This document shows positions 13,723-16,884 of a DNA stretch of 16,884 bases, piece after piece. The notes beneath the pieces are model-generated. The model was not told the origin of the DNA and searched no databases. It was given only the letters and a program-made list of their open reading frames with translations. Source of the stretch: CAZJDV01 sp964544865 (GTDB lineage: Bacteria > Chloroflexota > Dehalococcoidia > Lucifugimonadales > CAJWER01); NCBI GenBank assembly GCA_964544865.1, contig CAZJDV010000054.1, forward strand, positions 1 to 16,884, in the 5' to 3' direction. The translations under genes and the position numbers were made by a program. Each line of letters starts with the position of its first letter. The first letter of the stretch is position 1.

Positions 13723-15641
13723 TATGTCCGTGGTGCAACTACGAAAACCTGGAGCGGGCCAGATTCTGCGGCGACTGCGGCCGGACCCTGCTGTTCGAGC
13801 AGGTATGCATCGCCTGCGGGACGGCCAACCCCAGGGACCATAGCTACTGCGACTCCTGCGGGACACCGCTCGACGCCGAAGCCATAGCGGACGTACCAGG
13901 ACACGGTAAGTCCACGCTGGAGCCATCCCTCTATTCACCTGATGCGCCCGCGGTTGAACCGCAACTCCAAACGACCCAGGCAACCCCGACGCGGCGACCG
14001 CTCCGCTTGACATGGGCCGGCCGGCTTCCCAAACCGGGCCTGCGCTGGGACACCACGCATCCCGAATGGCGGATGTCCCGGGAGGTCATCAGTTCCTGGG
14101 TCGCCCGGCACCGGATGGAGCTGCTGGCGATCGCTCTCCTGACGGCCGTGGCAGCGTTCCTGCGCATCTACCGGTTGACGGACATACCCCTCGGGCTGCA
14201 CGGCGACGAGGCTCAGACGGGAATGGACGCTCTGCGAGTGCTGGACGAGGGTTGGATCGGCCCCTATGTCGGGAGCGCGCTCGGCCAGCCATCGGGTCCG
14301 CTCTATTTCACAGCGCTGGTCTTCAAGCTGTCCAACGCCTCGCTGTTCACGCTCCGGCTCTCGATGGCCCTGCTGGGAGTGGCGACCGTGCCGGCGGCCT
14401 ATCTGCTGTTGCGCCTGGGATTCGGTCGTTGGGTGGCCCTGTTCGCCACGGTGGCGCTGGTCTTCTCCTACTGGCACCTTCACTACAGCCGCATTGCGTT
14501 CATGCTCATCTCGATGCCATTGTTCACGACCCTCGCCGCCGGCGCCGTGCTCTGGGCCATCCGGTCCGACAGGACACTGCCGTGGGTAGCGGCGGGACTT
14601 CTGTTGGGCGCGGGGGTCTACACCTACAACGGCTACATAGTCTTTCCGTTGACGATGGGGGCGTTTCTGGCCGTCGTGCTCTTCCTGTGCCGCAACGAAT
14701 GGCGCGCGTACCCGGAGCGCTTCGGCCTGATGCTGGGCGGCGCCGTCGCCATCGCATGGCCGATGATACGGTTGGCGTACACCCAGCCTGGCTTCTATTT
14801 CCAACACCACCGTTTGCACACGATGCTGCAGGACTCCATTTTCAAGCAGGCCGACTCCATCGGTGAAAGGGCCGGATACCTGGCAAGCAGAATCTGGGAC
14901 GCGGGCACGATCCTGTTCAGCCACCGAGAACTGGACTTCTCCGACGCAATGGGCGAGAGAGGGGCGCTGGACCCGCCACTGGCGCTGCTGGCCTACGCGG
15001 GCCTGGTGATCGCGCTCATCAGATGGCGAAGCCCGCCGCACCTGCTATTGGCCATGGTGACCCTGGCGGGGCTGGGGGGCATCTTACTTGGAGACGAGAA
15101 CTGGGGTGAGCTGCGGCGCTCCTTCCTGGCTATGCCCTTCGTGTACGGCCTGGCGGGGGTCGCCGCAATCGAGCTTGTTCGCGCGGGCAAAAGAGCCTTC
15201 GGCCGCGCCGGATACCGCGTCACGGCCGCCGGCGTAGCCGTCATCCTGGTCGTATCCGTCGCCTGGAATGGCTGGTACTACTTCGGCTATCTGGTCCGGC
15301 AGGACTATATGGACTGGGTGTTCGCCAACGACCTGGTGGCGGGTCTGAACGCGGCCCACAGCTACGAAGACCCCGGACGAATCTACTTCTACGCCCCGCG
15401 CTGGGACTACAACTACGAGACGAGGCGCTTTCTCTACCCGGATAGCCCAGGCCTCGACCGGTCGAGGGAGTTCGGCGAGTTCTCTCTGGAGAGGCTGGAC
15501 ACGGGGCCCGTAACCTACCTGCTACTGCCCCCATACGCGAAGGAGGTCGAGACGCTGAAGGATCTCTACCCCGAGGGCGTGGCGATCGAGGAGCTCGACG
15601 ACCGGGGCGACAGCCTGTTCAGCGTGTTCCACCTGCCCTAG
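13719..15641 (+). CDS. Double zinc ribbon fused to GT-C family membrane glycosyltransferase
   Basis: The 640-residue product begins with two zinc knuckles (CPWC at 3-6 with CGDC at 17-20; CIAC at 30-33 with CDSC at 44-47), a cytosolic double zinc ribbon. A Pro/Thr-rich linker follows (about 58-115), then from about residue 133 a polytopic membrane domain of the PMT/GT39 type. After the first helix the loop carries HGDEA (Asp163-Glu164), the place of the acidic catalytic motif that binds the lipid-phosphate sugar donor in GT-C enzymes. Further helices and an aromatic-rich C-terminal soluble part (IYFYAPRWDYNYETRRFLYP) complete it. It probably transfers a sugar from a polyprenyl carrier outside the membrane; acceptor unknown. 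The ATG at 13719 is the only usable start, with no own ribosome binding site. The gene ends just before a strong terminator. Confidence 0.78.
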   Translation: MICPWCNYENLERARFCGDCGRTLLFEQVCIACGTANPRDHSYCDSCGTPLDAEAIADVPGHGKSTLEPSLYSPDAPAVEPQLQTTQATPTRRPLRLTWAGRLPKPGLRWDTTHPEWRMSREVISSWVARHRMELLAIALLTAVAAFLRIYRLTDIPLGLHGDEAQTGMDALRVLDEGWIGPYVGSALGQPSGPLYFTALVFKLSNASLFTLRLSMALLGVATVPAAYLLLRLGFGRWVALFATVALVFSYWHLHYSRIAFMLISMPLFTTLAAGAVLWAIRSDRTLPWVAAGLLLGAGVYTYNGYIVFPLTMGAFLAVVLFLCRNEWRAYPERFGLMLGGAVAIAWPMIRLAYTQPGFYFQHHRLHTMLQDSIFKQADSIGERAGYLASRIWDAGTILFSHRELDFSDAMGERGALDPPLALLAYAGLVIALIRWRSPPHLLLAMVTLAGLGGILLGDENWGELRRSFLAMPFVYGLAGVAAIELVRAGKRAFGRAGYRVTAAGVAVILVVSVAWNGWYYFGYLVRQDYMDWVFANDLVAGLNAAHSYEDPGRIYFYAPRWDYNYETRRFLYPDSPGLDRSREFGEFSLERLDTGPVTYLLLPPYAKEVETLKDLYPEGVAIEELDDRGDSLFSVFHLP

Positions 15642-15713
15642 ACCGGCTGCTGAAAAATGGGTGGGCGAGACGGCCAAGAGGGTTTTTTCAGCACCCTGCT
15701 AGGCCGGTTTTTT
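15642..15713 (+). terminator. Long two-part hairpin terminator
   Basis: Directly after the stop codon ACCGGC (15642-15647) pairs with GCCGGT (15703-15708), and inside it TGCTGAAAAA (15648-15657) pairs with TTTTTCAGCA (15684-15693). The outer stem is followed by TTTTTT (15708-15713). The inner A/T-ended stem could itself end transcription. A TGCTGAAAAA/TTTTTCAGCA core also occurs in dispersed hairpin elements of some bacteria, so a MITE-like origin is possible. Confidence 0.75.
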
Positions 15714-15772
15714 CTTCCAAGGCCGAGCGGCACAGACCTCAGCGGGGTTGCCTGCCACCCAGCAACAACGCA

Positions 15773-15818
15773 AGAAACGAAGGAGCCCAGGGGTACGCCC
15801 CTGGGCTCCTTCGTTTCT
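15773..15818. terminator. 46-bp perfect inverted repeat, probable bidirectional terminator
   Basis: Two 21-base arms are exactly complementary around a TACG loop (centre 15794-15797). It lies between the convergent glycosyltransferase and selenoprotein genes, 15 bp past the stop of the latter. The outer ends are A-rich and T-rich (AGAAACGAAGG and its complement) but lack a long U run. Such a perfect long stem suggests a terminator for both sides or a recently formed structural element. Confidence 0.6.
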
Positions 15819-15833
15819 CAATCGGCTTCTTCT

Positions 15834-16115
15834 CTAGTCTCCCGCCGCGACTAGAGCGGCAAGCTTTTCCCTGATAGCCGCTCTCATCGCCTTCACCCGC
15901 ATCAGGTCCGGGTGACCGCCTTCGTCAGCCTTGTCGAAGATCTTATCACCGTCCGCGAACACTTGAAGTATTCCACTAACGCCTGGCGTGATCGTTATCG
16001 CCACGTCACTACCGGCTTCTGCGAAAAACTCGGAGGCCATCCAGGCCGCCTCACCGTGATAGCTTCAAGGTACGCAGTATTTTATCTCGACGTTGAGTTT
16101 CCACTCCAATACCAT
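15834..16115 (-). CDS. SelW/Rdx-family selenoprotein (in-frame TGA = selenocysteine)
   Basis: Read through one in-frame TGA (16067-16065), this is a 93-residue protein of the SelT/SelW/SelH (Rdx) thioredoxin-like redox family. Residues 9-25 run VEIKYCVPUSYHGEAAW: the first beta strand, the CxxU redox motif (Cys14, Sec17) and the Tyr two residues later, exactly where the family has its Sec. The rest follows the family: a helix (MASEFFAEAG), a strand (DVAITITPG), then the GILQVFADGDKIFDK hairpin, an EGGHPD turn and a C-terminal helix. ATG at 16115 has AGGAGGTGAT with 6-nt spacing. A consensus promoter lies about 75 bp upstream and a SECIS-like hairpin follows the TGA. The fragment after the TGA alone (68 codons) lacks the active site. 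A Cys-to-TGA nonsense mutation is the alternative, but hitting precisely the Sec position with a SECIS beside it makes that unlikely. It probably acts as a cytosolic thiol/selenol oxidoreductase; partner unknown. Confidence 0.9.
16031..16056 (-). promoter_or_regulatory. Bacterial SECIS-like element
   Basis: In the mRNA just downstream of the UGA, CGG+AGGC (16056-16048) pairs with GCCUCCG (16037-16031), giving 7 bp with a two-base bulge, or 5 uninterrupted bp as GAGGC/GCCUC. The 10-nt apical loop starts with GG, 17 nt after the UGA. Bacterial SECIS elements lie within the coding region right after the UGA, with a G at the start of the apical loop, where SelB binds. An alternative GGCC/GGCC pairing competes, so the exact fold is uncertain. 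Confidence 0.65.
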
Positions 16116-16187
16116 GCATCACCTCCTGTTGAGCGCCCGCTGCTTCCGGCATCACCGTCGCAAATCGGTCTGCAACATCCGCCGGCA

Positions 16188-16216
16188 AATCTACCATACG
16201 GGCGGCGGCATGTCAA
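16188..16216 (-). promoter_or_regulatory. Predicted promoter of the selenoprotein gene
   Basis: On the minus strand a perfect -35 TTGACA (16216-16211) is followed after exactly 17 nt by TAGATT (16193-16188, four of six). Transcription would start near 16181, giving a leader of about 65 nt that ends in the AGGAGGTGAT ribosome binding site. Confidence 0.65.
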
Positions 16217-16306
16217 AACACCGGGCGATTCGTTTTGAGAATCCGAGCGACGAAGGATATAGGGCGGTGCGGATTTGCAGTTGGGCGCGTCGCTTTGCCC
16301 TAACCT

Positions 16307-16337
16307 CCCCAGATTCTTCGCGGCTCTCAGAATGACA
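16307..16337 (-). repeat. Fragment resembling a dispersed intergenic repeat
   Basis: On the minus strand the segment reads TGTCATTCTGAGAG...GAAGAATCTGGGG, with ATTCT/AGAAT arms. This matches from memory a phrase seen in many intergenic regions of environmental bacteria, including Chloroflexota. It sits in the 246-bp gap between the dehydrogenase and the selenoprotein gene. A genome-wide copy count would decide. Confidence 0.4.
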
Positions 16338-16361
16338 TCGCTCTAGCCTACGGGATACGGC

Positions 16362-16883
16362 TCAGTTCATGTGAGACCCGCCGCTGACGTTAAGGGCCTG
16401 GCCTGTGATGTTTTTCGCGTAGTCCGAGGCCAGGAACGCCACGGCGTGGCCGACGTCCTCCGGGGTCTGCTCCCTGCCCATGGGAATCACCTGCTTGACG
16501 TGCCGGTCGAAGACCTCCCTTGGCGGCAGCCCCTGCCGGTCTCCCGGAATGGTCCCGTAACGGGTGGCGATCCTGTGCCACATCGGTGTCCAGAGCAGAC
16601 CGGGACAGACCGAGTTGACGTTGATGTTGAATTCGGCCAGCTCCAGCGCGAAGTTCTGAGTCACGTTTATCACGCTCGCCTTCGAGGCGGAATACGGAGC
16701 GCTCGTGCGGGAGCCAATCCGTCCGGCGATGGAGGCGATGTTCACGATCTTGCCGTAGCGCCGTCGCTTCATGTGGGGCGCTACCGACTCGGTGACACCG
16801 GCGACTCCCTTTACGTTGACGGCATAGATCAGGTCCCAGTCATCCTCGCTGGGCCTCTCCCGCTCCTCCCACCCGGGGGCGGC
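16362..16883 (-). CDS. Short-chain dehydrogenase/reductase (SDR), N-terminus beyond window
   Basis: The C-terminal 173 residues of a classical SDR oxidoreductase are visible; the frame stays open to the right edge, so the Rossmann TGxxxGxG nucleotide-binding start lies outside. Visible features are DWDLIYAVNVKG (helix alpha-4 with the structural Asn), GKIVNIASIAG with the catalytic Ser region, the YxxxK pair in PYSASKA, NVNSVCPG and the C-terminal TPEDVGHAVAFLASDYAKNITGQALNVSGGSHMN. These C-terminal features fit the FabG-like group using NAD(P)(H). The substrate cannot be inferred. It is upstream of, and on the same strand as, the selenoprotein gene, but 246 bp and a promoter separate them. 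Confidence 0.9.
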   Translation of the reverse strand, partial: AAPGWEERERPSEDDWDLIYAVNVKGVAGVTESVAPHMKRRRYGKIVNIASIAGRIGSRTSAPYSASKASVINVTQNFALELAEFNINVNSVCPGLLWTPMWHRIATRYGTIPGDRQGLPPREVFDRHVKQVIPMGREQTPEDVGHAVAFLASDYAKNITGQALNVSGGSHMN

Positions 16884-16884
16884 C

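Noticed and set aside
13935..15041. A 368-codon minus-strand frame opposite the zinc-ribbon glycosyltransferase
   Set aside because: Its composition (rich in R, Q, H, G) and lack of any domain mark it as antisense shadow.
16051..16197. A 48-codon minus-strand frame (starting MVDLPADVADRFATVMPE) overlapping the selenoprotein start in another frame
   Set aside because: Its ATG overlaps the predicted -10 element and has no ribosome site, while the selenoprotein frame has an ideal one and a recognisable family. It could be a gene remnant but I cannot support it.
1..16884. CRISPR arrays, tRNA genes, rRNA and complete insertion sequences
   Set aside because: I looked for regularly spaced repeats, tRNA-like cloverleaf motifs and transposase signatures and saw none; repeats present are short tandem or inverted repeats.

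Overview
The window is high-GC bacterial chromosome with short intergenic gaps, TTG as well as ATG starts, strong Shine-Dalgarno sites and sigma70-like promoters. The mix of genes (a HARE-HTH protein, a zinc-ribbon/GT-C membrane protein, a stand-alone Lrp-type RAM domain, a B12-uptake operon) and the G-rich 'ggggttgggg' intergenic sequence suggest an environmental Chloroflexota, perhaps Dehalococcoidia or SAR202-like. That placement is inference; the window holds no rRNA or other decisive marker.

Layout. (1) 1-2980: the end of a HARE-HTH protein cut by the left edge, convergent with gyrB on the minus strand, which has a long leader and a promoter whose spacer holds a perfect 12-bp palindrome. 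(2) 3182-8001: a corrinoid operon on the plus strand, made of promoter, cobalamin riboswitch, intrinsic terminator, btuF-like lipoprotein, btuC, btuD and cobQ/cbiP. Low B12 should let transcription pass the terminator. The cobQ product appears to lack about 19 residues of a conserved stretch. (3) 8008-9180: a possible degraded gene start, a PlsY-like membrane protein with altered active-site motifs, and a convergent stand-alone RAM-domain protein. (4) 9301-13349: a thiamine-diphosphate enzyme of the benzoylformate-decarboxylase type divergent from the RAM gene, a G-quadruplex-like stretch, dinB, and fmt convergent with dinB. (5) 13455-15713: a truncated P-loop kinase remnant, then a double zinc ribbon fused to a GT-C type membrane glycosyltransferase, ending in a terminator. 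(6) 15773-16883, minus strand: a 46-bp perfect inverted repeat, a small gene that standard gene calling breaks, and a short-chain dehydrogenase running off the right edge.

The main discovery is the small minus-strand gene at 15834-16115. Read with its in-frame TGA as selenocysteine it is a complete 93-residue SelW/Rdx-family protein with a CVPU redox motif. It has a consensus promoter (TTGACA-N17-TAGATT), a near-perfect ribosome binding site at 6-nt spacing, and a bacterial SECIS-like hairpin starting a few bases after the TGA. An ordinary gene caller would keep only the 68 codons after the TGA and lose the active site. This predicts that the organism makes selenoproteins.
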